Assembly (NCBI RefSeq): GCF_000317675.1
Contig: NC_019776.1
Span: 310,001-374,000, forward strand
Direction of reading: 5' to 3'
Source: Cyanobacterium aponinum PCC 10605
GTDB lineage: Bacteria > Cyanobacteriota > Cyanobacteriia > Cyanobacteriales > Cyanobacteriaceae
DNA length: 64,000 bases
Shown here: positions 20,598 to 30,405 of the stretch, one piece after another
Layout: each line of letters starts with the position of its first letter
How positions within the stretch are numbered: position 1 is the first letter of the stretch
The notes under the pieces: generated by a model
Told to the model about the DNA's origin: nothing
Databases searched by the model: none
Seen by the model: the letters and a program-made list of their open reading frames with translations, nothing else
Translations under genes and position numbers: made by a program

Positions 20598-21650
20598 ATG
20601 CCCACAATTTTAGCAGTTGAAAGTAGTTGTGATGAAACTAGCGTCGCCATTGTAACAAATCGTAATGTTATCGCTAATGTGGTGGCTTCGCAAATTAAAT
20701 TACACGAGCAGTATGGCGGAGTTGTACCAGAGTTGGCTTCTCGTCGTCATTTAGAAATGATTAATCCTTGTATTGATCAAGCAATGACTGAATCTGGTTT
20801 ATCATGGTCTGACATAGATGCGATCGCATCTACAGTGACTCCCGGGTTAGTGGGGTCTTTAATTGTGGGGGTTACGGCGGCGAAAACATTAGCAATGGTT
20901 CATAATAAGCCATTTTTAGGAATTCATCATTTGGAGGGTCATATTTACGCTTCTTATCTGGGTGAACCGAGTCTCAAACCACCATTTTTGTGTTTATTGG
21001 TTTCAGGGGGGCATACTAGCTTAATTCACGTCATCAAAAGCGGAGTTTACAAAACCATTGGCTCAACCCGTGACGATGCGGCAGGGGAAGCCTTTGATAA
21101 AGTGGCACGATTACTCAACCTTAGCTATCCCGGAGGTCCTATTATCGATAAGTTAGCAAAGGAAGGAAATCCCCATGCTTTTAAATTGCCAGAAGGAAAA
21201 GTATCTCTACCGAATAATCAGGGTTATCACCCCTATGACAGTAGTTTTAGCGGTCTAAAAACAGCTATGTTAAGACTTATTCAAGGTTTACAAAAAGAAA
21301 ATCTCGATTCTTTACCTGTAGCGGATTTATGTGCTAGTTTTCAATATACCGTTGCTCAGGCATTGACAAAAAGGGCAATTAGAGCTTGTTTAGACCTCAA
21401 TTTGGATACCATTGCCGTAGGGGGTGGAGTGGCGGCAAATAGTGCCTTAAGAAATACCTTACAAGCAGAAGCTCAAAATCATAATCTTCAAGTCTTCTTT
21501 CCTCCTCTGAAATACTGTACCGATAATGGAGCGATGATTGCTTGTGCTGGAGAAGAACATTTTATTAATAAGATGCGATCGCCTCTTAGTTTGGGGGTAT
21601 CATCGAGAATGAACCTTGAAAATATAGAACAACTCTACAGTGTCAATTAA
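20598..21650 (+). CDS. tsaD: tRNA N6-adenosine threonylcarbamoyltransferase
   Basis: 350 residues. It transfers threonylcarbamoyl to A37 of ANN-decoding tRNAs together with TsaB/TsaE. Visible motifs: ILAVESSCDETSVAIV, PELASRRHLE, the metal-binding HHLEGHIYA (His111, His115), VSGGHTSLI, DDAAGEAFDKVARLL and GGPIIDKLA, and a late GGGVAANSALR followed by CTDNGAMIA. It has the ASKHA fold and standard length. Divergent from psaF, with about 149 bases for both promoters. Confidence 0.98.
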   Translation: MPTILAVESSCDETSVAIVTNRNVIANVVASQIKLHEQYGGVVPELASRRHLEMINPCIDQAMTESGLSWSDIDAIASTVTPGLVGSLIVGVTAAKTLAMVHNKPFLGIHHLEGHIYASYLGEPSLKPPFLCLLVSGGHTSLIHVIKSGVYKTIGSTRDDAAGEAFDKVARLLNLSYPGGPIIDKLAKEGNPHAFKLPEGKVSLPNNQGYHPYDSSFSGLKTAMLRLIQGLQKENLDSLPVADLCASFQYTVAQALTKRAIRACLDLNLDTIAVGGGVAANSALRNTLQAEAQNHNLQVFFPPLKYCTDNGAMIACAGEEHFINKMRSPLSLGVSSRMNLENIEQLYSVN

Positions 21651-22010
21651 TCTAAGATTACAATGATGATTATTTATTTCAAATAATTTTGAATTTTTGA
21701 GATTCTTGTGCTTATGAATGCCAACTACCTTATTTTAAAGCGAAATTATCTTGTTTCTTTGCTTACCATAGATATAAAGACAGAAAATAGACACTAATTT
21801 AGAGTTCGATTTGTAAGAGTGAAAAATAAATGACATATGTACTTTTAAATTGTCATCGGATTCTCACCTTTATCGCTAAATCTGAACTGCAATCAAGATT
21901 GGATGATTTATTTATTAGTAAAATAGCATACTATCTGAGGAAAAAACCTAAGTTTGATTTCTGGCAATTATAAAAATCATCTAAATAAATTTTAAGAGGT
22001 TGTATAAAAT
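21651..22010. other. gene-free stretch
   Basis: AT-rich spacer between tsaD and the J-domain gene. One 47-codon frame (21830-21973, MTYVLLNCHRILTFIAKSEL...) has no ribosome-binding site or family resemblance and I do not call it. No terminator-like hairpin with a T run stands out. Confidence 0.4.
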
Positions 22011-23021
22011 ATGTTAATTTCCGATTTGAAAGGTGGATTGTTCAAGTACGAGGTAAAAGACTACTATGCCATTCTAGGTTTACCTATTTCTGCGAGTCCC
22101 AAGGATATTCGTTTGCGTTATTTAAAATTAGCTTATCAACTTCATCCAGACACCAATCAGGCTGAAACGAGGGAAAACAGAGAAAAAGCAAGTACCATTT
22201 TATCTAAATTGGTCAATCCAGCTTATGAAAATTTATATAAGGACAAACTAAGGAAAGAATGTCAACTTATCTTTTCTGAGATTTCTATGAGATTAGCACC
22301 TATGGCTAAAGAAATGACTCTTAGCGGTGAGATTCCCAAAAAATTATTGCGGGAAGAAGCTAATTTCAACAAAATGTATCAAGATTTAATTGAAACTTTG
22401 GCAAAAGAACAATATCAAGATTTAAGTAAATTAGCCGTCAAAATCGGTTTATTAAGCGAATTGAATATGATTTATTTAGTTCGTCAAAAACAAGGGGAAT
22501 TGGGTAAAGTAATGGGTGGGGCTTCGTCTAATGTTGAGCCTAAAATTGCTGTTTCTGAGCCAATAATTACCGCCGCACCGGAGCAGTCTGGTAATACTGG
22601 TGTTTCTCAACAGGTAGAAGAAAAAGAGGAAAAAGTACCTGTTTCTCGTTTAGAAAAACTAATCAGTAGTGCGAAAAATCATATCGAGCAGTTTAACCCT
22701 GATGCGGCACTTTTTGACTTGAGAGAGGCGGTAAAAATAGATGCAAATAGTGCGGTGGCTCATGCTATGTTAGGTTCTGTTTATTTGCTCCAGAATAATT
22801 TGCCCTATGGACGTATTCATATTAATAAGGCTGTAGGTATTGATAGCAATAATCCTACCGTGAAAAAAGCTCAGGAAGAATTGAAACAGAAAGAGAAAAA
22901 ATCCTCTACTGGAAAAACTGATGGTAAAAAAACAGAAAGTAAAGGTTCAGATAAAGAAAAATCTAAAGATAAAAAAGGTAAAAAAGAGCCACCCAAAATT
23001 TTTGGTATTCCTTTGTGGTAG
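22011..23021 (+). CDS. J-domain protein with TPR-like C-terminal region
   Basis: 336 residues. The J domain is at about 16-80 (DYYAILGLPISASPKDIRLR, HPD at 45-47). A helical middle (about 90-170) is followed by a low-complexity linker (175-210), then TPR-like helices (about 215-285: AKNHIEQFNPDAALFDLREA, AVAHAMLGSVYLLQNNLPYG) and a Lys-rich tail. The HPD motif means it should stimulate a DnaK ATPase; the TPR-like part probably binds a client or scaffold. It is a type III J protein (no Gly/Phe or zinc finger). It precedes hisZ by about 48 bases and could be co-transcribed. Confidence 0.88.
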   Translation: MLISDLKGGLFKYEVKDYYAILGLPISASPKDIRLRYLKLAYQLHPDTNQAETRENREKASTILSKLVNPAYENLYKDKLRKECQLIFSEISMRLAPMAKEMTLSGEIPKKLLREEANFNKMYQDLIETLAKEQYQDLSKLAVKIGLLSELNMIYLVRQKQGELGKVMGGASSNVEPKIAVSEPIITAAPEQSGNTGVSQQVEEKEEKVPVSRLEKLISSAKNHIEQFNPDAALFDLREAVKIDANSAVAHAMLGSVYLLQNNLPYGRIHINKAVGIDSNNPTVKKAQEELKQKEKKSSTGKTDGKKTESKGSDKEKSKDKKGKKEPPKIFGIPLW

Positions 23022-23069
23022 GATTAACCATGATTTATCATCCATCCCTTAGACTTACAAATTTTCAGT

Positions 23070-24284
23070 ATGATTCATCAAGCACCCGCCGGAGCAAGAG
23101 ATTTACTACCTTTAGAAGTAGCCCAAAAAAGTTGGATTAATGATCGCTTACAAGAGGTTTTCCAGCGTTGGGGATACAAAAGAATCGTCACTTCTACCAT
23201 TGAATGGGTGGATACTCTGATGGCGGGAGGGGCGATCGAACCTTCTACTGTAGTTCAACTGCAAAACATTGGTGAGGGGCGTTTAGGTTTACGCCCTGAG
23301 TTAACTGCTTCTATTGCTAGGGCGGCGGTTAATCGTCTCAGCAATCAAACCATTCAAAGACTTTGTTATCGAGCAAATGTATTTCGTAATCCCCCTGCAG
23401 GACATCATGGCAAACAATTAGAATTTTATCAAGCAGGAGTCGAGTTATTATACGCTGAAGGTGTTTTGGCCGATGGGGAGATTATCTTACTGTTGATTAA
23501 TTGTTTACAATCTTTGGGCATTGAGGGCGCACAATTACTTTTAGGGGATGCAGGTTTAACCCGCTCATTGCTTAATACTTTTCCTTGTGCTTTTCGTGAA
23601 CAAATTTTAGATGCGATCGCATCTTTAGATCGAGTTAAGTTACAAAAACTAGATTTAGAAGACAATCTCAAATCTAAGGCACTACAACTATTCGATTTAA
23701 GAGGAAATCCCCAAGAAGTATTAGCCAGAGTTGCCGACTTTGACTTAGACGAAACCGCCCAAAAAGCCGTTAATCATTTACAGTCATTGATGGATTTAAT
23801 CAATCATAGCTGTGAAAAACCCCTACCTATAACCTTAGATTTAAGTTTAATTCAGACTTTTGACTACTATACGGGTATTGTTTTCGAGATAGTCCAAGTT
23901 ATGGGCAATAAACCCTATGTATTAGGGCAAGGGGGAAGATACGATCAACTTTTGGAAGTGTATCACCCTCAGAAAAAGAATGCTCCCGGTATCGGTTTTT
24001 GTTTTAACATTCAAGACTTACATAATTGCTTATTAAATAGCCCTAATTTACCTCAAAGTACTCCCCCCAGTGATTGGTTAGTGATACCTACCAACATAAA
24101 AGCATCAAATTCAGCTTTTGCTTATGCCCAAAAATTGAGAAATACTAACCACATCGTCAGAGTGGAAATTGACCTAAAAATGCGCACTCCTGATGAAATT
24201 CGGAACTATGCCCTTGAGGAGGGTATTTCCTACCTAGCATGGGTTGATGAAAATGGGAATGCAAAAATTGAAACGGCTAATTAG
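23070..24284 (+). CDS. hisZ: ATP phosphoribosyltransferase regulatory subunit
   Basis: 404 residues, a HisRS-like catalytic fold without aminoacylation function. It partners the short HisG in the first step of histidine synthesis. Features: HQAPAGARDLLPLE at the start, motif-2-like LRPELTASIARAAVNR and CYRANVFRNPPAGHHGKQLE, and TFDYYTGIVFEIVQ and GQGGRYDQLL of class II folds. It lacks the anticodon-binding domain of true HisS, giving this shorter length. Its presence implies the organism uses the hetero-octameric HisZG enzyme. The stop codon is the first unit of a heptamer repeat. Confidence 0.93.
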   Translation: MIHQAPAGARDLLPLEVAQKSWINDRLQEVFQRWGYKRIVTSTIEWVDTLMAGGAIEPSTVVQLQNIGEGRLGLRPELTASIARAAVNRLSNQTIQRLCYRANVFRNPPAGHHGKQLEFYQAGVELLYAEGVLADGEIILLLINCLQSLGIEGAQLLLGDAGLTRSLLNTFPCAFREQILDAIASLDRVKLQKLDLEDNLKSKALQLFDLRGNPQEVLARVADFDLDETAQKAVNHLQSLMDLINHSCEKPLPITLDLSLIQTFDYYTGIVFEIVQVMGNKPYVLGQGGRYDQLLEVYHPQKKNAPGIGFCFNIQDLHNCLLNSPNLPQSTPPSDWLVIPTNIKASNSAFAYAQKLRNTNHIVRVEIDLKMRTPDEIRNYALEEGISYLAWVDENGNAKIETAN

Positions 24285-24316
24285 TTAATAGTTAATAGTT
24301 AATAGTTAATAGTTAA
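24282..24316. repeat. TAGTTAA heptamer, five tandem copies
   Basis: Five perfect head-to-tail copies of TAGTTAA begin with the stop codon of hisZ. Short tandem heptamers of this kind are common between cyanobacterial genes. The remainder up to 24415 is a CCCCTCATCC-type pyrimidine run and a short leader of the ExoD-like gene. Confidence 0.9.
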
Positions 24317-24415
24317 TAATTACTTGTTTCTCCCTCTCCCCTCATCCCCTCATCCCCTCATCCCCCTCACACCCCAAATCCCCAATCTCCCAATAACTAC
24401 TTAAGAATTAAATTT

Positions 24416-25039
24416 ATGTCCAAATTGTCTCAAGAATTAAACGACTATTTTTTTGTACAAGAAAGGGAAGAAAAAATTACCCTAGAGGAGATATTAAGCC
24501 TTGCAGGGGAGAGAATATTTGGTTTTCTCTTAGTGATTTTATCGCTACCTTCTGCTTTACCCATACCTGCTCCGGGCTATTCTATCCCCTTTGGGATTTT
24601 GATTTTTTTATTGGCGATTCAGTTAGTAATTGGGCATAAAACTCCTTGGTTGCCAGATAAAATGCTTAAAGGGGCTATGAAAACCAGCACTGCTCGTAAG
24701 TTTGTGCAAATGGGTTTACCTTGGTTAAAAAGAATTGAGAATTTAACAAAACCTCGTCTTACCTATATTTGTACTAGCTTTTCAGGAAGAATTGTGATTG
24801 GAATTGCGATCGCACTTATGGCTATTTCCATGATGATACCAATTCCAGGCACTAATACCGCTCCTGCTATGGGTATTTTTGTTACTGCTTTTGGGATGCA
24901 GGAGGATGATGGTTTTATTGTTTTAGCGGGATTAAGTCTTTGTTTAATTGCGGGAGTCGTTTCTGCCTCTATTATTTTTGCAACTATTTGGGGAGGCTTG
25001 AGTATTATTGATTGGATTGAGCAATACTTTAAGAAATAG
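24416..25039 (+). CDS. ExoD-like membrane protein
   Basis: 207 residues with four to five hydrophobic segments. The ExoD family pattern is clear: an N-terminal cytoplasmic helix (ITLEEILSLAGERIFGFLLV), LSLPSALPIPAPGYSIPFGI and, later, MMIPIPGTNTAPAMGIFVTA, then a final AGLSLCLIAGVV segment. ExoD affects exopolysaccharide production and alkaline tolerance in rhizobia; the biochemical role is unknown. It is tail to tail with the aldo/keto reductase, nine bases apart. Confidence 0.88.
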   Translation: MSKLSQELNDYFFVQEREEKITLEEILSLAGERIFGFLLVILSLPSALPIPAPGYSIPFGILIFLLAIQLVIGHKTPWLPDKMLKGAMKTSTARKFVQMGLPWLKRIENLTKPRLTYICTSFSGRIVIGIAIALMAISMMIPIPGTNTAPAMGIFVTAFGMQEDDGFIVLAGLSLCLIAGVVSASIIFATIWGGLSIIDWIEQYFKK

Positions 25040-25048
25040 TTTCCAAGG

Positions 25049-26053
25049 CTAACGGGTTTGAAAAATATTTTGAATCATTTGTTTATTTAAACCTAAAGCC
25101 ACTCTCTCTAATTCTTCTACTTCCCCTCTCGACAAACGCCATCCCAATGCCCCTAAATTTTCCCTCGCCTGAAGGGGATTTTTTGCCCCCGGTATAGGAA
25201 TTGTACCTTTACAAATACACCAGTTAATAGCTGTTTGTGCCATGGTTTTTCCATTATCAGATGCGATCGCATCTAGGGTCAATAAAAGAGGTTTAATCGC
25301 AGGTAATAACTGTTTAAATAAGCCACGACGAGCTCCAGAGGGTAAATGGTTCAAATCTCGGTATTTTCCCGTTAAAAGCCCTAAAGTTAAGGGGCTATAG
25401 GCAATAATTTTAATATCCAACTGCTGACATAATTCCTTTAAGCGCAATTTGACAAAAGGATAAGTAGAAAGGAGAGAATACTGCACTTGTAAGGTACTAA
25501 TTTTCACTCCTCTTTCTCGGAAAAATTCATAAGCACTCAACAGATTTTTTGCTCCATAATTAGACAACCCAACTGCCTTCACTAATCCTTGATTGGATAA
25601 TCTTGCTAAACCCTCTAATAAAGGCTTTTCTTGCCAAGGGAGATATTTTGCAGGAGACCAATGCAATTGTACTAAATCAACTTTTCTACCCAACCTTTGA
25701 GCGGATTTTTCACAAGCATTAATCATTGATTGGGGTGTCAAACGCCAAGGATATACAGCCAACTTAGTTGCGATCGCAATTTCAGATTGATGATCCCCCT
25801 GATACTCTCTGCTAAACTTACCTAATAAAGTCTCACTACGCCCATTTAGTTTACCTGTACCATAAGAGTCCCCAGTATCAAACCAAGTAACCCCTTGAGA
25901 TACCAGCAAATTAAAAGTTTCCTGTAACTGAGTATCCATTTCTGGCTCATAACCCCAGAGAAAACGATTTCCCCAAGCCCAAGTACCGCAACCCATCGGG
26001 GACAAATGTAAATTTTCTGCTACTTTAATTTTTGATTCAATAATAAAATTCAT
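25049..26053 (-). CDS. aldo/keto reductase
   Basis: 334 residues. A (beta/alpha)8 reductase with the catalytic Asp/Tyr in WFDTGDSYGTG, Lys in ATKLAVYPWRL and His in VQLHWSP. The NADPH-binding GLSNYGAKNL and AYSPLTLGLLTGKY and the C-terminal IPGAKNPLQARENLGALGW complete the pattern. The substrate cannot be read; a general carbonyl-detoxifying or isoprenoid/quinone role is possible. The catalytic tetrad appears complete. Confidence 0.93.
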   Translation of the reverse strand: MNFIIESKIKVAENLHLSPMGCGTWAWGNRFLWGYEPEMDTQLQETFNLLVSQGVTWFDTGDSYGTGKLNGRSETLLGKFSREYQGDHQSEIAIATKLAVYPWRLTPQSMINACEKSAQRLGRKVDLVQLHWSPAKYLPWQEKPLLEGLARLSNQGLVKAVGLSNYGAKNLLSAYEFFRERGVKISTLQVQYSLLSTYPFVKLRLKELCQQLDIKIIAYSPLTLGLLTGKYRDLNHLPSGARRGLFKQLLPAIKPLLLTLDAIASDNGKTMAQTAINWCICKGTIPIPGAKNPLQARENLGALGWRLSRGEVEELERVALGLNKQMIQNIFQTR

Positions 26054-26484
26054 TTATTCCATGAACAATTAACTATGTCTTTATCTTTAATAGACATCTG
26101 GTGGAAAATATTAATATAGGCTCGTAGTTAGGGCTTGGTTCCCTTATTTTGAGAATTGTTGGAGATGTCTAATTATTATGATTTTAATATTGGTTTGTAG
26201 TTAGAATTTTAACCCTTATATATTAAACATTTGGAAAAAATAATTTTTTTACTTTAAACTTTTTGGCTCTTCTACAATGGTTATTATAAATTAATAGAAA
26301 AGAATTTCTGTAATGCCTACTGAATATTATTCATGGCAAAATACAAACTAAAAATTTATAAATTATTATTTAATAATTGCCTATTTCTTAACAAACATCA
26401 ATAATTTACACGACGAGAAGTGATAGAGCCATAATTTTAGTTATTTATATGATTTAAAAAAAATCGTTTGTCAATTATTTTATC
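26054..26484. other. gene-free stretch with a solitary family B end
   Basis: AT-rich. It contains the family B right end TTACACGACGAGAAGTGATA at about 26407-26426, without a partner left end, directly downstream of the DUF2993 gene. No gene or terminator is evident in the rest. Confidence 0.5.
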
Positions 26485-27222
26485 CTACTTCTTTGATTTA
26501 GGTAGATGAGTAATACCGGCGTTAGCAAATAAATTAAGTTTGCCTTCTGAGATGCTAATTTTATCTACTTGTAAATAAATTCCATCTATTAATAAATTTT
26601 CTAAATTTAAAACTTTTCCCACTTCTGCTAATAAAATCTTTACTACTGTTGCTGACCAACTTTCTCCTTGAGTACAAGCAAATTCATCTAAAATAATACC
26701 TTTTTTATGCTGACAAATACGAGGCTTTATAATTAAACAAATACTCTCTAATTTATTACTATTTTGTTCTTTTAATTTAGCTTTAATCGCAATTCTACCA
26801 TCAGACAAAATCCGAAAATCTACTCTTTTAAAAAATACTTTTGATGCGGTAGGGTATTGTCCTAATTTACTATTAAGATTATCAACATTTAAGATTGTTT
26901 CAATATCTGTTTCGTTAAGAATAATACGGGCTTTTCCTCGACTAGGTTGGGTTAATTCCACATTTCCCATTAAAGCCTTAAAAGGACTAACAGCAATATC
27001 ATTGAGGGTGATTCTCATTTTTTCCAAAGGGAGATTTTCCCGCATCATTAAACCATTTCCATCAATATCTAATGATTCTAAAATTCCCTTGGCTAATTGT
27101 TGTGGATTTGTTTTTACTTGTACACTTAGGTATTTAGCAGATTTGATTTGACTTTTAAAAGCCATTTCCGCAATTTTATTGATAGTTTTTTCCCCAATAG
27201 TGTCGAATTTGCCCAGTAACAT
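26485..27222 (-). CDS. DUF2993 (LmeA-like) protein
   Basis: 245 residues. The DUF2993 pattern is visible: an N-terminal helix (INKIAEMAFKSQIKSAKYLS), LAKGILESLDIDGNGLMM, DIAVSPFKALMGNVEL, a TDIETILN segment and a C-terminal GIYLQVDKISISEGKLNLFA. Family members are putative lipid- or phospholipid-binding proteins, related to the LmeA type of mycobacteria. No signal peptide is obvious here. It is a single gene; role unknown. Confidence 0.82.
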   Translation of the reverse strand: MLLGKFDTIGEKTINKIAEMAFKSQIKSAKYLSVQVKTNPQQLAKGILESLDIDGNGLMMRENLPLEKMRITLNDIAVSPFKALMGNVELTQPSRGKARIILNETDIETILNVDNLNSKLGQYPTASKVFFKRVDFRILSDGRIAIKAKLKEQNSNKLESICLIIKPRICQHKKGIILDEFACTQGESWSATVVKILLAEVGKVLNLENLLIDGIYLQVDKISISEGKLNLFANAGITHLPKSKK

Positions 27223-27395
27223 ATTGATTTATTATAAAAATAAGGGTTTTTACTTAAATTTTAGAGTTATTTTAACATTTTTCTGAGAATTAGGTTTAAT
27301 AAAACTTAATGAAAAAGTAGTTTAACTGAGAGTACAAGATTTGAGTAAGATTAACTCAATGTGAAAAATATTGATACTTGACGGAGATTAATTCC

Positions 27396-27581
27396 ATGAC
27401 AGAGTTACCTATTTATGATTTAGTGATTAATAATGGATTATTCGCTCAAATGGTAGAAGACCCTGATATTTTAGGTCAAATGTCTGATGCTTGGAAAAAT
27501 TTTGTTGAATCTGGACAAATTTGGGCTTTGTTGATTGGTGTATTTTTTGGTTATATTTTTGCTTCTTTTACTCGTTTTTAG
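27396..27581 (+). CDS. small single-pass membrane protein, conserved type unknown
   Basis: 61 residues from ATG 27396; a GGAG nine bases upstream decides this start over an in-frame TTG at 27378. The N-terminal two thirds are soluble and acidic (MTELPIYDLVINNGLFAQMV, EDPDILGQMSDAWKNFVESG). The C-terminus is one hydrophobic helix, QIWALLIGVFFGYIFASFTR. The C-terminal tail anchor and size recall small thylakoid or photosystem-associated subunits, but I do not recognise the family. Confidence 0.6.
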   Translation: MTELPIYDLVINNGLFAQMVEDPDILGQMSDAWKNFVESGQIWALLIGVFFGYIFASFTRF

Positions 27582-28047
27582 AACAATTAAAGTTATAAAT
27601 AATGGCTCTATCAGTTTGAGTATGTAAATTATTAGTTAGGGTAGGCTGAAAGGCAAGAGGCAAGAGGCAATAGGGGATTATTAAATAATAATTTATAAAC
27701 TTCTAGTTTTTATTTTACTATAAACACTATTTAATAAAGGTTATGGAAGTCCTGTTTCTCTTAATTCATCATAACCACACTCTGAAGAACCTAAATAATT
27801 AATTTGTTTATTTTCACCTCTTTGATTGATTAATACTTTGATTGATTAATAAATGTTCAGAAAATCTTTATCGTCAAACCTGCCACCATGAGGGTTGAAC
27901 ATTCTTCAACCCCCAAAATCTGTCCTTATCTGATATTTTTGCCGAAAAGCTGAGGTGATTTTGGTCAATTACAACACTAACTAGATGACATTTTTAATAT
28001 TTGATTCAATAATATTTACTACGTTAGTTGATTATTAATTTTGAACT
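27582..28047. other. repeat-bearing spacer upstream of argH
   Basis: Beyond the family B element listed separately, it holds a strong hairpin GGGTTGAA-CATTC-TTCAACCC at 27893-27913 with no T run on either side, of unknown function, in AT-rich sequence. No gene is supported. Confidence 0.5.
27603..27791. mobile_element. family B MITE-like element, inverted short copy
   Basis: Begins GGCTCTATCAGTTTGAGTAT and ends with the reverse complement of GGTTCTTCAGAGTGTGGTTA. These are the same two ends that bound 7609-7973, but in opposite orientation and 189 bp long because the nested family A copy is absent. It contains a GGCAAGA tandem run (27650-27672). No coding sequence. Confidence 0.55.
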
Positions 28048-29433
28048 GTGACTAAACAACAAACTTGGAGCGATCGCTTTGAAACGTCTTTAAATCCTAT
28101 TATTGCGGAATTTAATGCGAGTATTGGCTTTGATATTGAATTAATTGAGTATGATCTCACTGGTTCTATGGCTCATGCTAAAATGCTTGGGTTAACAGGA
28201 ATTATCACCCCAGAAGAAGCAGAAACACTAATTAGAGGATTAAGCCAAATTCGTCAAGAATATAGAGATGGTAATTTTAACCCCGGTATTGAGCAAGAAG
28301 ATGTACATTTTGCTGTAGAAAGAAGACTCACAGAAATTGTGGGAGATGTAGGTAAAAAGTTACACACTGGTAGATCTCGCAATGACCAAGTGGGTACAGA
28401 TATAAGACTTTATTTGCGGGATCAAATTCGCCAAATTCAGGATTTATTGAGAGAGTGGCAAAAGGCACTATTAAACCACGCAGAAAAGCACATTGAAACC
28501 CTTATTCCCGGCTATACTCATTTACAACGGGCGCAACCCATTAGTTTAGCTCATCATTTAATGGCTTATTGTCAGATGGCGCAACGGGATTGGGAAAGAT
28601 TAGAACAAATTTACGATCGCACCAATGTTTCTCCCCTCGGTTGTGGTGCATTGGCGGGTACAACTTTCCCCATAGATCGTCATTTTAGCGCCCAAGAATT
28701 AGATTTTGCCTCTATTTACGAAAATAGCTTAGATGGAGTGAGCGATCGAGACTTTGCCATTGAATTTCTTTGTGCCTCTAGCTTAATCATGGTGCATCTT
28801 AGCCGTATCAGTGAAGAATTGATTTTGTGGGCATCCCAAGAATTTAGCTTTATTACTCTCAAAGACAACTGCTCTACAGGATCAAGTATCATGCCTCAGA
28901 AGAAAAACCCTGATATTCCCGAATTAGTGAGAGGAAAAACGGGGCGAGTTTTCGGGCATTTACAGGCACTTTTAACCATTATGAAAGGTTTGCCCCTTGC
29001 TTATAACAAAGATTTACAAGAGGATAAAGAGGGCATTTTTGACACAGTAAAAACCGTTAAAGGTAGCTTAACCGCCATGACTATTTTAATGTCAGAAGGG
29101 CTGGAATTTCGCACCCAACGCCTCGCAGAAGCTGTTGACGAAGATTTTTCTAACGCCACCGATGTGGCTGACTATTTAGCCAGTAAAGGTGTACCTTTTC
29201 GTGAGGCTTATAACCTCGTGGGCAAAGTTGTTAAAACCAGTTTAGCGGCGAATAAGTTACTTAAGGATTTAACTCTCGAAGAATGGAAACAATTACACCC
29301 TGCTTTTGAGTCGGATATTTATGAAGCAATCAAACCTAAACAGGTAGTTTCTGCTCGTAATAGTTACGGTGGTACAGGTTTTGCACAAATAAAAGATGCG
29401 ATCGCAAATTTGAAAGAAAAAATGGTGGTTTAA
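28048..29433 (+). CDS. argH: argininosuccinate lyase
   Basis: 461 residues from a GTG start. It cleaves argininosuccinate to arginine and fumarate, the last step of arginine synthesis. Family motifs: the HxxxH-like region [40 protein letters not shown]-equivalent [15 protein letters not shown] and the fumarase/aspartase signature [12 protein letters not shown] with its mobile loop. Full length, no disruption. Single gene. Confidence 0.98.
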   Translation: MTKQQTWSDRFETSLNPIIAEFNASIGFDIELIEYDLTGSMAHAKMLGLTGIITPEEAETLIRGLSQIRQEYRDGNFNPGIEQEDVHFAVERRLTEIVGDVGKKLHTGRSRNDQVGTDIRLYLRDQIRQIQDLLREWQKALLNHAEKHIETLIPGYTHLQRAQPISLAHHLMAYCQMAQRDWERLEQIYDRTNVSPLGCGALAGTTFPIDRHFSAQELDFASIYENSLDGVSDRDFAIEFLCASSLIMVHLSRISEELILWASQEFSFITLKDNCSTGSSIMPQKKNPDIPELVRGKTGRVFGHLQALLTIMKGLPLAYNKDLQEDKEGIFDTVKTVKGSLTAMTILMSEGLEFRTQRLAEAVDEDFSNATDVADYLASKGVPFREAYNLVGKVVKTSLAANKLLKDLTLEEWKQLHPAFESDIYEAIKPKQVVSARNSYGGTGFAQIKDAIANLKEKMVV

Positions 29434-29614
29434 GATTCGGAATTAGGAAAAAGGTTTCAGATGTTTTTAATTATTAATTATCAACTATAAACTATTCACC
29501 ATTGCCCATTGCCCTTTTTATAATTCATAATTCACTATCAACTAATCATGATTTAGTCAAATTCTAGTAAACTTTAAAGGTTAGGGTGTTTTGATTTCCT
29601 ACAGCTAATTGAAC

Positions 29615-30367
29615 ATGAATTTAAAACAGAATCTAATTGAATTGCCTTCGGATTTGAATGCAAAAATAATTCCTCATCATGTAGCAGTGATAATGGATGG
29701 TAATGGGCGTTGGGCAAAACGTCGGGGTTTCCCTCGTATTGTAGGACATCAAAAAGGTGTTGACACTCTGAAAAGTTTATTACGTTGTTGTGACGATTGG
29801 GGTATTAAAGTTTTAACTGCCTATGCTTTTTCTACGGAAAACTGGGGAAGGCCTGTAACTGAGGTAGAATTTCTCTTAACTCTTTTTGAAAGGGTTTTAA
29901 GAAAAGAATTAGCACAGATGATGGAAAAAAATGTCAAAATCCGTTTTATCGGTGATTTAAAGGCTTTACCAGAGTCTTTACAGGCAGAAATCTATCATTC
30001 AATGGAAGAGACTAAATATAATAAGGGTATTAAGTTTAATATTGCTACTAATTATGGTAGTCGTCAGGAAATTCTCCAAGCCTGTCGTACGATCGCATCT
30101 TCTGTTCAAGAGGGTAAAATAAATTTAGAAGATATAGACGAGGAATTATTTGAAAGTCATCTTTACACTAACGGCTTAGAATCCCCAGATTTATTAATTC
30201 GTACCAGTGGTGAAATGCGTTTGAGTAACTTTTTGTTATGGCAAATGGCATACAGCGAAATTTATGTAACTAATACTCTGTGGCCTGATTTTAATCGGGA
30301 AGAATTCCATCTGGCTTTGCTCAATTATCAACAAAGAGACAGACGTTTCGGCAAGGTGAAAGAATAA
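29615..30367 (+). CDS. uppS: isoprenyl transferase (undecaprenyl diphosphate synthase family)
   Basis: 250 residues from ATG 29615 (an in-frame TTG six bases earlier is less likely). Cis-prenyltransferase motifs are intact: [17 protein letters not shown] with catalytic Asp28, [29 protein letters not shown] and the C-terminal [20 protein letters not shown] / YSEIY. It makes long cis-polyprenyl diphosphates, the lipid carrier for peptidoglycan and polysaccharides. recJ follows after 38 bases, so the two may be co-transcribed. Confidence 0.96.
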   Translation: MNLKQNLIELPSDLNAKIIPHHVAVIMDGNGRWAKRRGFPRIVGHQKGVDTLKSLLRCCDDWGIKVLTAYAFSTENWGRPVTEVEFLLTLFERVLRKELAQMMEKNVKIRFIGDLKALPESLQAEIYHSMEETKYNKGIKFNIATNYGSRQEILQACRTIASSVQEGKINLEDIDEELFESHLYTNGLESPDLLIRTSGEMRLSNFLLWQMAYSEIYVTNTLWPDFNREEFHLALLNYQQRDRRFGKVKE

Positions 30368-30405
30368 AAATAATTAAGTACCGTAAATCATTAGTTTATT
30401 AAGGA

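Noticed and set aside
21830-21973. 47-codon frame between tsaD and the J-domain gene
   Set aside because: No ribosome-binding site, no hydrophobic or domain pattern and no operon logic.
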